This document shows, in pieces, positions 9,101 through 16,465 of a stretch of DNA of 22,786 bases. How positions within the stretch are numbered: position 1 is the stretch's first letter; each line of letters opens with the position of its first letter. A model generated the notes under the pieces. It worked only from the letters and a program-made list of their open reading frames with translations. It did not search any database and had not been told where the DNA came from. This DNA is from a virus, in IMG/VR virus record IMGVR_UViG_3300027152_000019, positions 1-22,786 of that record; one strand, 5' to 3'. Both the position numbers and the translations under genes were made by a program.

Positions 9101-11031
9101 CCGATGCAGCATGGAGATTCCTTTCACTTACCGAAACAAGGTTAGTACGTAACCCACTGTTCTTGTCTTATGCTCGTGACGAAATGAAGACATTGATTAA
9201 TGCAGCACAAAGGTCTGGTATTGATGTATCAGATGCCGTTGTAAACAACGAGATTCGTCAGATTGCATACCGTAAATCGTTAACTAGGGTAGAAGAAACT
9301 CTTTATTCTTCACGTCGCTTAACCAATGGTATGTATACAGCACGTTATGCAATGAGCTTCCCATTAGCTTTCTTTAATTCACAACTGGTTGCGCTTCGCC
9401 TACTGGCTCGCAACCCGATGAATGCTTACTGGTATAACAGTATTCAGCAGGCGTTTGATAAATACGAAGCTTATGAAGACCAAGATGGAAACACCTATTC
9501 AACAATCAAGGATGTTCCACCTGGGGTATCGGTATCAGTAAAGTATCCACTTCCATTCGGAGATAAGTTACCTGATTCTATCAAGACAGCTCTTAGACCA
9601 TACACTGACCCTCGTGGTGGTGGCATTAAGTTCAACCCTAAGCAAATGGAGTTTATGGTTGCAGACCCATCAGTGTCTTGGTTCGGCACAGCACTTATAT
9701 CCGAATTAATTGACAACGGATTTAACACTGGCTTATGGAAGAAAAACGGAGAAGAGATAGCCTTATCTCTACGTCAAACTCTTGGTGATGATTTGTATGA
9801 ATCCAGCATTCTTTATGGTGGCTACCCAGTAGAAGGTAAAAACCTTGCTGAAAAAGTAAAGAACACCATGGTTCCAGGGTATGTTCAATCATTGATTGAT
9901 TCAGGTAAATTACCGTATCCAGTTCGTACAGCGTTCTCACTTATTGGACTTGAAAAAAGTGAGCGTTTTACTGACGAGGTTTATTCTCAATACCGTTACG
10001 GATTCTCCGATTGGGTAAAGAATGGACGAGTTGGTCAACCACCGTCAATGGAAGATGCTGCTAAAGCAGCAGGAAATATGGCATTTATCAGGTCTGTTGT
10101 TCAATTCAACGCACCTATCTCAGCGACGTTTGACCCTGTAACTCGCTCTGCTACTGCATATTATGCAGACTTAGTAGAGCTGGCTAACGGCGATTATGAC
10201 ATAGCCCAGAAAATCATGATTGATGAGTGGGGAATGGATGCCCTGGCTCTTGTCGGGTCCAACAAAAAGAATGTCGCAGGCGTAGCCTCGACTATGAATG
10301 ATATTAAGGTTCTTCGAAATAATACAAAGTTATTACAAGAACTAGGTGAAACCAATACTAAGTATGCTGGAATGCTATCAACTGGTTATGGTGATATTTC
10401 AGGTACTGGCAGTGGACCAAATGATTACTCGACTGAAGTAGCCTCCATCTATAAAAGGATGAAGTTTGCTGGTGGGTTTAACAATACAATTACTCAGAAG
10501 AAGAACGAAGATGAATTAAGGAAGTCGGTTTCAGCCCGTGTTGGTTGGGCGGAGTTTCAGAAAGCTGTTGATTGGCGCAACGCCATGATGAAGCAGTATG
10601 GAATTAAATCAACCTATGAAGCTAGGTATGAATACTCTGGAATCAAAAGAATCTATGATGACATGGTAGATGAAATTGAAAATGATTACAAGGGTTGGGT
10701 AGAAGAACGCGACGAAGACCGTAAAGATTATTGGAACGGAACTATTGTAGCAGTTGAAACTATCACTAAAGACCTTGACTGGAGAGCCCATGCATATTCA
10801 ACTAATGACAAATGGGAAGAGATTACTTTCTGGGTTGGTAAAGCCCGTAGATTCAAAGATGAGTACGACCGACCAAATAACAGTGACGAAAGAAAGTTGT
10901 TCTTAAAGCAACAGTTTTCTCAGTTCCACTATGACTTCTTACAAACAGCATCTGAAGAGTTTGATGCATTTTCCACGAGGTGGTTAAACAATATGCCAGA
11001 ACTAGAAAATGAATACACGGTGAAAAAGTGA
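6076..11031 (+). CDS. Giant 1651-aa putative internal/ejection virion protein
   Basis: This is the largest gene here and makes a protein of about 185 kDa with no cysteine. From the N-terminus it has a hydrophobic or amphipathic stretch (about 58-90) and a second (about 162-187, GILASGVTDLALAALG). A long central alpha-helical region follows, with a Lys/Glu/Ala-rich probable coiled coil (about 690-795). Near 1080-1114 is an Arg- and aromatic-rich segment (MSFPLAFFNSQLVALRLL), a type I associate with very large phage internal proteins. The C-terminus is charged and helical with several Trp and Tyr residues. No catalytic motif for lysozyme, protease or single-subunit RNA polymerase was found by eye. 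Size, location before scaffold and capsid, and coupling to LysM genes suggest a protein carried in the head and released with the DNA. A structural tail role cannot be excluded. The GTG start has a strong ribosome-binding site, and the stop overlaps the next start as GTGA. Confidence 0.85.
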   Translation: MSITEWWTDPSIAKDPTKEPKLSKVDKFKKDNTKVGGVEQAIIPKVAEKLESAQKGKFGFIVNPALSLLTQIGEKVIQPVTQTVSAGLLTPQAMAKGKGGLTESYRFSRNQAKKISMGQALASAVGKVASPVLDPITDISFLDKDFDVFDERKRDKAFRDEWAGILASGVTDLALAALGTKGAGMAVRGTAKKAIGPKRLATTDDMDVFRTELEEIVAQKTLPTAVEVKTGLSVLVDDLVAETNLTKLASNPLVYETSNPYRTATIVSRLDNHQDVADYLLAERGDVAAFQRFFDRSPLAADHIDNYGITATGPIDNFATIGLDALDPKLVSRYQKIIDAKKAEDPNLARALDDFMEKARAGVIESYRPGRFAALEQIGLAKKKIQSQAAYGDLKMFGQDADGGWKTQVYQSGIYDRAIRVIAWTGSGRPQGYINISNPRKFEAANDLLSDLNRLQFLKGAEGAKYKRRMVEQFLDAQSDTQRAIALGRIEESVMGRLAKYYGINEMQDIASTKEAIDQIRQWHAGINKNRGGLKEYAVRNGFIPDEGGGINVTNFLSPSNEAQNLPMLDFRKLETEVIFNARRVGGKGTKVTEGQYIGARLTQGGMALGSFFDLANMVFSNLNLLRLAYIPKNSMVDPFARASMALESMELVKNASPGIDNVVYNTSVRAESVKKWIPGSPASNARKQGDAAKARVEKYVADLQPKITAHEKAVVAYDDLEKSLTKLTTARDKAKAKAMKSNDAEVQNKYYELEDKVTELQTKTDAALDEMSRLGDFINGTAKLIQRERKDWAEFANTQGTLRQRKTLGQEGETITVDGKTYTIQGLADPNVRGAGAYMSEIDTASNFYSASMQSEIARRLRADGARFVKIPRKNREEYMNALAHIANRQVRNELELPVGWMMRGEKSNAEILEWLYSPAGKEYRLRVSERFGDDMPAWVSQTREKLNAMYPDAELRKIITERPVTYQEVDAMLYGRTDLLPEIDGPSLNLQDLNGYEQVAAKIGGVTDAAWRFLSLTETRLVRNPLFLSYARDEMKTLINAAQRSGIDVSDAVVNNEIRQIAYRKSLTRVEETLYSSRRLTNGMYTARYAMSFPLAFFNSQLVALRLLARNPMNAYWYNSIQQAFDKYEAYEDQDGNTYSTIKDVPPGVSVSVKYPLPFGDKLPDSIKTALRPYTDPRGGGIKFNPKQMEFMVADPSVSWFGTALISELIDNGFNTGLWKKNGEEIALSLRQTLGDDLYESSILYGGYPVEGKNLAEKVKNTMVPGYVQSLIDSGKLPYPVRTAFSLIGLEKSERFTDEVYSQYRYGFSDWVKNGRVGQPPSMEDAAKAAGNMAFIRSVVQFNAPISATFDPVTRSATAYYADLVELANGDYDIAQKIMIDEWGMDALALVGSNKKNVAGVASTMNDIKVLRNNTKLLQELGETNTKYAGMLSTGYGDISGTGSGPNDYSTEVASIYKRMKFAGGFNNTITQKKNEDELRKSVSARVGWAEFQKAVDWRNAMMKQYGIKSTYEARYEYSGIKRIYDDMVDEIENDYKGWVEERDEDRKDYWNGTIVAVETITKDLDWRAHAYSTNDKWEEITFWVGKARRFKDEYDRPNNSDERKLFLKQQFSQFHYDFLQTASEEFDAFSTRWLNNMPELENEYTVKK

Positions 11032-11846
11032 ATAAACCAAAACGTTCAGATTTTCCCAAAGGTAAAAAGGGAGATGAGCAATTAAAAAAAGCTCTAGTTG
11101 AGTATCAAAAATACTTAAAAGACCTTGCTGCAGATTTAGAACAAACGAACTTTGCGCCTATAAAGCTTCCTGGAATTACACCAGAACAGGGCATTAACGA
11201 TACTCAAGCTAAGGCTTGGCTTAAGTACAGTGGAGCAACTGCAAAAAAAGGAACCGAAGCTCGCAATTATTACGAGCAATTTATCGCAAGATTAAAGCAA
11301 GCTGGTATCCCAGAAAGTAAATGGCAGTCCGTATGGAACGATGCTGTTGATTGGACACAGACCCCAGGGTCTGGTTCGACTGGCGACCCACGGATGTACC
11401 TAAACGTATGGAACCCTAGCCAATATCTAAAAGACGATGGCACTGGACCTAAGTATGGAACTCAAAAACAACGTACTGAAACCACTACAAAATATGGTCC
11501 TTCCGATGCTGCGAATACCATAAACCAAACCTTTGAATCTGAGATTGGTAGAACCGCAACTAAAGAAGAGATTGATGCCTACACAATGGGTGCTAACGCT
11601 GCTGCTAAGAAAGAGCCTAGTATCTATGATGGGTTTACTACCACTACTGGTCCAACTAAAGGCGCATCTTTAGGGACCACAACAAGTAAGGGAACAAACA
11701 CAACTGGCTTTGACCCTGCTATCTACGCAGCTAACTTTGCTAGAAGTCGTCCCGACTTCGCAGAATCTTTTGCAACTAAAAACTTCTTAAAGATTATTGA
11801 GCGTCTTCTTAAAGACCCCAACGCTATCGGAACGGTGGTTGAGTAG
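11028..11846 (+). CDS. Unknown 272-aa protein coupled to the giant gene
   Basis: This cysteine-free protein starts at GTG 11028, which overlaps the upstream TGA as GTGA. The N-terminal part (about 1-130) is Lys rich with helical and Trp-containing segments (KWQSVWNDAVDW). A central helix pair around residues 165-195 contains ESEIGRTATKEEIDAYTMGA, a pattern I associate with structural proteins of actinobacterial phages. A Thr/Gly-rich linker (about 205-230) precedes a helical tail (NFARSRPDFAESFATKNFL). Its stop overlaps the next gene as TAGTG. It probably acts with the giant and LysM proteins in one particle component, inferred from strict co-linearity. Molecular function is not recognised. 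Confidence 0.8.
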   Translation: MNKPKRSDFPKGKKGDEQLKKALVEYQKYLKDLAADLEQTNFAPIKLPGITPEQGINDTQAKAWLKYSGATAKKGTEARNYYEQFIARLKQAGIPESKWQSVWNDAVDWTQTPGSGSTGDPRMYLNVWNPSQYLKDDGTGPKYGTQKQRTETTTKYGPSDAANTINQTFESEIGRTATKEEIDAYTMGANAAAKKEPSIYDGFTTTTGPTKGASLGTTTSKGTNTTGFDPAIYAANFARSRPDFAESFATKNFLKIIERLLKDPNAIGTVVE

Positions 11847-13159
11847 TGGCTGAAAAAGTAACAGTCAGGTCTGGTCAAACACTTAGTTCTATTGCTAAGG
11901 CAAATGGAACCACGGTTGCTGCGATTATCAAGGCTAACCCAAGGTTAACCACTGACCCTAAATATAACGGTGGAAGCACATTATTTTCTGGAACTGTATT
12001 AACATTACCTGGTAGTTCTAATTCGTCAATCACCAGTCCTTACACTCCAGCATCAGATAACGGACTTTTTACTGGACCAATACCAATTGGTACAACTCGA
12101 ACCACTACTGGTTATACGACAGCAGCTGCAACTACTACTACTACTGATACCTTTACCTCTAATCTAAGTATGTCAACTGCCTCACCTACCGCAGTCCCAT
12201 TGACAGCCGATAAATTATCAATGGCTATGCTTCAAAAGATGTTTGGTATTACGGCTGCAGTTATTAACAATGACCCAAGTCTATTGGCTGCACTTAATAG
12301 GATTCTTGGCGTTGATGGTGGTCCAATGGTTACTGACCCAGCGCTACAAGAAGCTATCGTCAAAGGCACATCTTGGTATCGCGACCAGACGGATACTCAA
12401 CGTCAGTTTGATTTTGCTAGAGCAACTAACCCAGGTCAGTTTGCTGCAGACTTACAGAAGAACGCAAGTAATATTGTTAAACAATTTTCAGGGATGGGTC
12501 TTACTCTAACCGCTGCAGAAGCAATTGAATATGCTAATAATATGATGAAACAATCTATTATTAAAGACGGCAAGGTTGTTAGGTTTGACCAAGATTACTT
12601 AAACAAGCTGATGGCTGATTCAATTAAGTTTGTTACAACAAACTCTATTGATGGTCGGGTTGTCTATACTGGTATGGCTGGCAAGCTAGAAACCATGGCT
12701 GGTAAATTATATGAGATGGCTCGTGAATATGGTTACGAGCAGACTACATCTAATGCCAACTTTACTAAATGGTTTGAGGCTAGCTTGAAAGGTTTGGTTG
12801 CTGGAACCCTAAACCCAGAAGATGTTAACAATGATTTACAAGCCAGAGCAAAGTCATTTGCTCCTGGTCTATCTAGATTTATTGACCAAGGTCAGACGTT
12901 GCGTCAAGCAGCAGACCCATGGTTAAAGGCAATTGCCGACACATGGGAAATGGATGTTGACCAGGTTGACCTTAACGATGATTATGTACAAAGAGCTATA
13001 AACCAACAAGATGAAAAAGGCGCTTTCACTACAATGAATTTGTATGAAGCAAAAAAACTTGCACGTCGTAGTTCTAAGTGGGATACAACTCAAACGGCAA
13101 AAGAGGAAAAGACCAACATGGCTTCACGCATTCTTAAAGACTTTGGATTCCTGGGGTAA
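11846..13159 (+). CDS. LysM-domain virion-type protein (437 aa)
   Basis: Residues 5-55 are a LysM domain starting VTVRSGQTLSSIAKANG and closing with LFSGTVLTLPG. A Ser/Thr-rich linker (about 57-115) includes a run of five threonines. The rest (about 120-437) is a mostly helical domain. Its C-terminal third (FAPGLSRFIDQGQTLRQAAD, then a segment with RRSSKWDTTQTAKEE and the ending RILKDFGFLG) resembles a conserved C-terminal region I know from actinophage structural proteins of unknown function. There is no cysteine and no amidase, lysozyme or peptidase motif, so it probably binds rather than cuts the wall. The start is GTG 11846 in a TAGTG overlap. It is followed 2 nt later by a second LysM-first gene, and together they look like a duplicated wall-binding module with different C-terminal domains. 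Confidence 0.85.
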   Translation: MAEKVTVRSGQTLSSIAKANGTTVAAIIKANPRLTTDPKYNGGSTLFSGTVLTLPGSSNSSITSPYTPASDNGLFTGPIPIGTTRTTTGYTTAAATTTTTDTFTSNLSMSTASPTAVPLTADKLSMAMLQKMFGITAAVINNDPSLLAALNRILGVDGGPMVTDPALQEAIVKGTSWYRDQTDTQRQFDFARATNPGQFAADLQKNASNIVKQFSGMGLTLTAAEAIEYANNMMKQSIIKDGKVVRFDQDYLNKLMADSIKFVTTNSIDGRVVYTGMAGKLETMAGKLYEMAREYGYEQTTSNANFTKWFEASLKGLVAGTLNPEDVNNDLQARAKSFAPGLSRFIDQGQTLRQAADPWLKAIADTWEMDVDQVDLNDDYVQRAINQQDEKGAFTTMNLYEAKKLARRSSKWDTTQTAKEEKTNMASRILKDFGFLG

Positions 13160-13161
13160 AC

Positions 13162-14823
13162 ATGCCAATATATGACGATTTTTATGAATCAGTAATTGCC
13201 ACACAAACCGCTGCACAGCAAGACGCAGCAGAACGTGCTCGCATTTCTCAAATGCAATCAGCAGCTGCTAATGTTGCAGCTACAACGAAACAAGTTCCAG
13301 TAAAGGTTACTGTTAAACCTGGTGATACGCTTTCTGAAATTGCTGCAAAAAATAAAGTATCATTAAAAGAAGTTTTAGAATTAAACCCTAAGTTTCAGAC
13401 CAACCCTAAGTATGACGGTGGCAGAACAATTTGGTCTGGCACTACAGTTAATGTTGGATATAAGAATGAAACAGTAACACCCCCTATAACCACACCAACA
13501 ATTACTGCTACTGCTACACCAACGGTTACAAGTACTGCTACATCTACTGATACAAGTACTGCTACATCTACTGATACAAGCACTGACACATCTACCGTTA
13601 CTACTACTGCTACATCTACCGTTACTACTACTGCTACCGCTACTGTTACCGCTACTGCAACAGCAACAAATACGGCAACAGCAACAAATACGGCAATGAA
13701 TACAGCAACAGCAACTTCAGACGCTGCAGCAACCGCTGCAGTTATTGAGCAGATTGCAGCTTTAACTAAGCAAATAGCCGACATGCAGGCTGCTGCTGCA
13801 GCCGAAGCTGGAAAGCCAAAAGTTACTGGCACACGTACGGTTCGTAAAACTGGTGGCGTTGTTGAGGTATATCAACAGATGTCCGATGGTTCTCTTGGTA
13901 ACTTAATTGAATTCTACAAAGACTTTGGCGCTAAAGATTCAGTAATGAAGATGTTTGAAAATACTGGACTCGGCGATACTTTTATCAAGTCATTGATGGG
14001 TGTAATAGACGCAGTCTATGAAGATAACATCATGCCTACTGACTCTCAAGTGTTGAATTCAATCTACAATAGCGATGCTTACAAGACCCGCTTTGCTGCT
14101 AATGAAGCAATTAAAAAGCGTATTGCCGAAGGTAAGGCAAGACCTGGTGACAGACTATTAGCGCCAGCCGAGTATGTTGCTACCGAAGATGGATACAGGG
14201 AGATTCTACAAGAGGCTGGATTACCTACTGGTTTCTATGACCAAGCAGAAGACTTTACTAATTTAATTTCTAACGCAATAAGCGTGGGCGAACTTACCTC
14301 ACGAGTCAACATTGCCCAGAAAGCACTACAAACAGCAGACCAAGAAATTGTTAAAGCACTTAAAGATTATTACGGTCTATCAACTGGTGACTTAGTTTCC
14401 TATCTACTGGATAAGGATAAAGCTTTTAGAGCTATCGACTCTCGCTTCACGTATGCAACAGAAGATGCGAAGTTAATGTATACATCTGCTGAAGTCGGCG
14501 CAGATGCAACCCGTGCAGGATTTAATACAGGTATCTCTAGAGGATTTGCCGAAGAGATTACCAAGGCTGGTAAGGCAAAGTCTGCCGAAGCAGCTTTCCA
14601 AGGCGCAGCCCGTGACCAAGGTGATTACCGTCGATTGATGGAGCTTTACGGTGAAACCGCTGGCTCAGAAGATTTAGCACGTGAGTCACTCGGTCTTGCA
14701 GGTGGTGCTTCAGTTGGTATTAAGACTAAGAAACTTGCTTCTAAGGAACGAGCTAAGTTCCAGCAACGTGGAGCAATTGATAAAACATCGTTGGGTTCTC
14801 GTCTAAAGACACCTGACGTTTAA
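13162..14823 (+). CDS. LysM-domain protein with long Thr/Ala repeat linker (553 aa)
   Basis: A helical, Ala-rich leader (1-45) precedes a LysM domain (about 48-99) starting VKVTVKPGDTLSEIAAKN and ending TIWSGTTVNVG. Residues about 104-191 are almost entirely Thr, Ala, Ser, Val and Asp in a stepped repeat encoded by tandem 24-bp and 18-bp units. A helix rich in Ala, Ile and Gln (about 192-215) and a helical C-terminal domain follow. That domain ends in an Ala/Gly/Arg-rich stretch (AEAAFQGAARDQGDYRRLM) resembling the tails of phage internal proteins. The KYxGGxTxxSGT segment is shared with the preceding LysM protein, so the two LysM domains are probably paralogous. No cysteine and no hydrolase motif are present. 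ATG 13162 comes 2 nt after the upstream stop. This is the last gene before the scaffold-capsid pair. Confidence 0.85.
   Translation: MPIYDDFYESVIATQTAAQQDAAERARISQMQSAAANVAATTKQVPVKVTVKPGDTLSEIAAKNKVSLKEVLELNPKFQTNPKYDGGRTIWSGTTVNVGYKNETVTPPITTPTITATATPTVTSTATSTDTSTATSTDTSTDTSTVTTTATSTVTTTATATVTATATATNTATATNTAMNTATATSDAAATAAVIEQIAALTKQIADMQAAAAAEAGKPKVTGTRTVRKTGGVVEVYQQMSDGSLGNLIEFYKDFGAKDSVMKMFENTGLGDTFIKSLMGVIDAVYEDNIMPTDSQVLNSIYNSDAYKTRFAANEAIKKRIAEGKARPGDRLLAPAEYVATEDGYREILQEAGLPTGFYDQAEDFTNLISNAISVGELTSRVNIAQKALQTADQEIVKALKDYYGLSTGDLVSYLLDKDKAFRAIDSRFTYATEDAKLMYTSAEVGADATRAGFNTGISRGFAEEITKAGKAKSAEAAFQGAARDQGDYRRLMELYGETAGSEDLARESLGLAGGASVGIKTKKLASKERAKFQQRGAIDKTSLGSRLKTPDV
13528..13575 (+). 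repeat. Perfect 24-bp tandem repeat, two copies
   Basis: Two identical 24-bp copies (13528-13551 and 13552-13575) each encode eight residues of the Thr-rich linker of the LysM protein. The unit length is a multiple of three, so copy-number change would keep the frame. Confidence 0.9.
13591..13638 (+). repeat. Near-perfect 24-bp tandem repeat, two copies
   Basis: A second 24-bp unit beginning TCTACCGTTACTACTACT repeats at 13591-13614 and 13615-13638, with a mismatch only at its last base. It codes for Thr, Val, Ala and Ser in the same linker. Confidence 0.85.
13657..13692 (+). repeat. Perfect 18-bp tandem repeat, two copies
   Basis: GCAACAGCAACAAATACG occurs at 13657-13674 and again at 13675-13692, giving two copies of a six-residue Ala/Thr/Asn unit. 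A decayed third copy may follow (GCAATGAATACAGCAACA). Confidence 0.88.
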
Positions 14824-14965
14824 TAGATTCCGTTCCTGACCGTCCAGCCCAGGTAACGTGTATAAGTCTGGTAGTCATCACTTCTACGAATCACTTCCCC
14901 TAGTGAGGAGTACGTGTGATGCAAAACCCGATGAGGGTTCCACAACTAATAAGGGAGAAAAAACA
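14824..14965 (+). promoter_or_regulatory. Intergenic gap before scaffold, possible promoter and leader
   Basis: This 142-nt stretch is the longest non-coding interval in the window and precedes the scaffold and capsid genes, where extra transcription would be useful. A TATAAG (14861-14866) could be a -10 box, with CTGACC (14836-14841) as a weak -35 at 19-nt spacing. Further on, GAGGAG (14905-14910) sits 8 nt before ATG 14919, which opens a 21-codon reading frame ending at 14984. A short inverted repeat, TCACT (14891-14895) with AGTGA (14902-14906), lies beside that site. All roles are inferred. Confidence 0.35.
14951..14957 (+). promoter_or_regulatory. Ribosome-binding site fixing the scaffold start at ATG 14966
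   Basis: AAGGGAG ends 8 nt before ATG 14966. The same frame stays open upstream to a GTG at 14858, but that start has no such site, and the added 36 residues would include a cysteine and a composition unlike the rest. ATG 14966 is preferred. Confidence 0.8.
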
Positions 14966-15418
14966 ATGGCAGAACAATATCTAGAGTACGACTTCGAAGA
15001 TGAAGACAATGGCAGTGGAACTGACCTAGTTAAGAAACTTCGCAAGCAAGTTGATTCACTTTCCAAGCAACTCAAGGAACGTGATGAAGTTCTTGCAGAG
15101 TACACAACACAAAGTCATGAAGCTTCTGTTGGAGAAATCCTAGAATCTTTCGGACTCAATCGTAAAATCTCACAATTCATCCCAGATGATGTCGAGGCAG
15201 ATGAAGATGCTATCGCACAATGGTTAAACGAATACGGCGATGCATTTGGTATTGAAGCCGTTGAAGAGGGGATAGAAGAATCCCCCGACGCTCAAGTATA
15301 TGAGCGAATGTCAAGCTTTGATGATGGCGCAATGGACCCATACGTGGGTCAAGACATAGCTTCTCGTATAGCGAACGCAAATTCGCCAGAGGAGTTAAGC
15401 GCTTTTCTTAAAAGCTGA
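14966..15418 (+). CDS. Putative capsid scaffolding protein
   Basis: Scaffolding proteins guide coat subunits into a prohead and then leave it. This 150-aa protein fits by position, immediately before the major capsid gene, and by build. An acidic N-terminus (LEYDFEDEDNGSG) is followed by a clear coiled-coil stretch (about 19-48, KKLRKQVDSLSKQLKERDEV) and a second acidic helical half. The end is short (SPEELSAFLKS), without the strongly basic helix-turn-helix tail known from P22 scaffold. Such proteins vary too much in sequence for identification by motif, so the function is inferred from context and composition. The start is set by the ribosome-binding site at 14951-14957. Confidence 0.8.
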   Translation: MAEQYLEYDFEDEDNGSGTDLVKKLRKQVDSLSKQLKERDEVLAEYTTQSHEASVGEILESFGLNRKISQFIPDDVEADEDAIAQWLNEYGDAFGIEAVEEGIEESPDAQVYERMSSFDDGAMDPYVGQDIASRIANANSPEELSAFLKS

Positions 15419-15451
15419 TAGTCCACAATAACCCTCAATTAGAAGGAAATT

Positions 15452-16429
15452 ATGCCTACAACACCCGCAACGTCAACTACGACATCAACGATGTCGAACT
15501 TGATTCAGACGGCGTATGATAAGTATATCGAGTTTGCCCTTCGTTCAGAGCCAATGTTCCGCAAGTTTGCGGATAAGCGCCCTGTCGATGTAACAAACCC
15601 TGGTAATACTGTCGTATTCCAGGTCTACACAGACCTATCTCGTGCTACCACAGCACTAACTCAAACCCAAGACCCAGATGCAGTAACACTTAACAACACC
15701 AATAAGGTGAATGTTACAGTTGATGAATACGGCAATGCTGTAATCACAACTGAGCGTCTTGCTCTTGAGTCCCTATCCGCAATCGACCCAGCTGTTGCAG
15801 ACATGTTGTCATTCAACTTGCGTGACTCACTAGACTCACTCGTGTGGTCTAAGCTCACATCTCTTGCAACAATGCGTTATACAGGAAGCTCCGCTGCTGA
15901 TGAGTCAACACTCAACGGTGAAGACGTTTCAGCAAGCACCACCGCTCCATACATCTCTTCTGCTCTCGCACGTAAGGGTGTTGCAAAGCTTCGCGGTGCA
16001 TCTGTACAACCACGTGATGGTGGTTACTACACAGCGTTAATTCACCCAGATGTTTCTTATGACCTTCGTTCAGAAGCAGCAACCTCTGGAAACGTATCTT
16101 GGCAACTACCTCACACCTACACAGAGGCTGGCGTAGCCAACCTTTGGTCTGGTGAAATTGGTGTGTTCGACCAGGTTCGTTATATTGAAACTGCTCGTGC
16201 TGAATCTATTTCAGGTTCTGGTACATCAAAGGTATACGCAACTGTTCTACTCGGAAAGCAGGCTCTTATTGAGGCTGTTGCATACGAGCCAAAGACAGTC
16301 ATCGGTCCTGTAACTGACAAGTTAATGCGTTTCCGTCCCGCTGGATGGAAGGGTCTTCTCGGTTGGAACATCTACCGTAAAGAAGCTCGCTACGTCATTA
16401 AGTCAAAGTCAAGCATCGCAACTGCGTAG
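15452..16429 (+). CDS. Major capsid protein, N4-gp56 family type
   Basis: This 325-aa protein would be the coat subunit of the head, with an HK97-like fold. It fits the N4-gp56 family of major capsid proteins in length and layout. A Thr/Ser-rich N-terminus leads into a helix (LIQTAYDKYIEFALRSEPMF) and a beta-rich segment with the VTVDEYGNAVITTERLALES pattern. A core follows with ALIHPDVSYDLRSE and LWSGEIGVFDQVRYIET, and the protein ends in a C-terminal strand region with GWNIYRKEARYVIKS. There is no cysteine and no leader long enough for a delta domain, consistent with a separate scaffold gene just upstream. ATG 15452 has the Shine-Dalgarno AGAAGGAA. The stop is followed by a strong hairpin. 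Family assignment is by recognised pattern, not search. Confidence 0.9.
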   Translation: MPTTPATSTTTSTMSNLIQTAYDKYIEFALRSEPMFRKFADKRPVDVTNPGNTVVFQVYTDLSRATTALTQTQDPDAVTLNNTNKVNVTVDEYGNAVITTERLALESLSAIDPAVADMLSFNLRDSLDSLVWSKLTSLATMRYTGSSAADESTLNGEDVSASTTAPYISSALARKGVAKLRGASVQPRDGGYYTALIHPDVSYDLRSEAATSGNVSWQLPHTYTEAGVANLWSGEIGVFDQVRYIETARAESISGSGTSKVYATVLLGKQALIEAVAYEPKTVIGPVTDKLMRFRPAGWKGLLGWNIYRKEARYVIKSKSSIATA

Positions 16430-16439
16430 TTTACAAAGT

Positions 16440-16465
16440 AAGAGGGGTGGGCAACCACCCCTCTT
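16440..16465 (+). terminator. Perfect 11-bp GC-rich hairpin after the capsid gene
   Basis: Arms 16440-16450 (AAGAGGGGTGG) and 16455-16465 (CCACCCCTCTT) pair without mismatch around a GCAA loop, a stable GNRA tetraloop. The bases after it (CTCAACAGG) are not T-rich, so a full intrinsic terminator is unlikely. It may be a leaky terminator lowering expression of the small genes downstream or a 3' barrier protecting capsid mRNA. The next Shine-Dalgarno starts 7 nt further on. Confidence 0.75.

Noticed and set aside
6076-11031. Virion RNA polymerase of the N4 type
   Set aside because: I looked for single-subunit RNA polymerase motifs by eye and found none, and the protein is far shorter than N4 virion polymerase. 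The N4-gp56 capsid family alone does not imply this enzyme.
13395-13832. A 145-codon minus-strand ORF with long Val/Ala runs over the Thr-rich linker
   Set aside because: It is a mirror of the low-complexity Thr/Ala repeat on the plus strand; its hydrophobic composition follows from reverse-complementing Thr/Ala codons, and it lies wholly inside a confident gene.
14858-14965. N-terminal extension of the scaffold protein from a GTG start
   Set aside because: A good AAGGGAG site sits just before ATG 14966, and the extension has composition unlike the rest and no ribosome-binding site.
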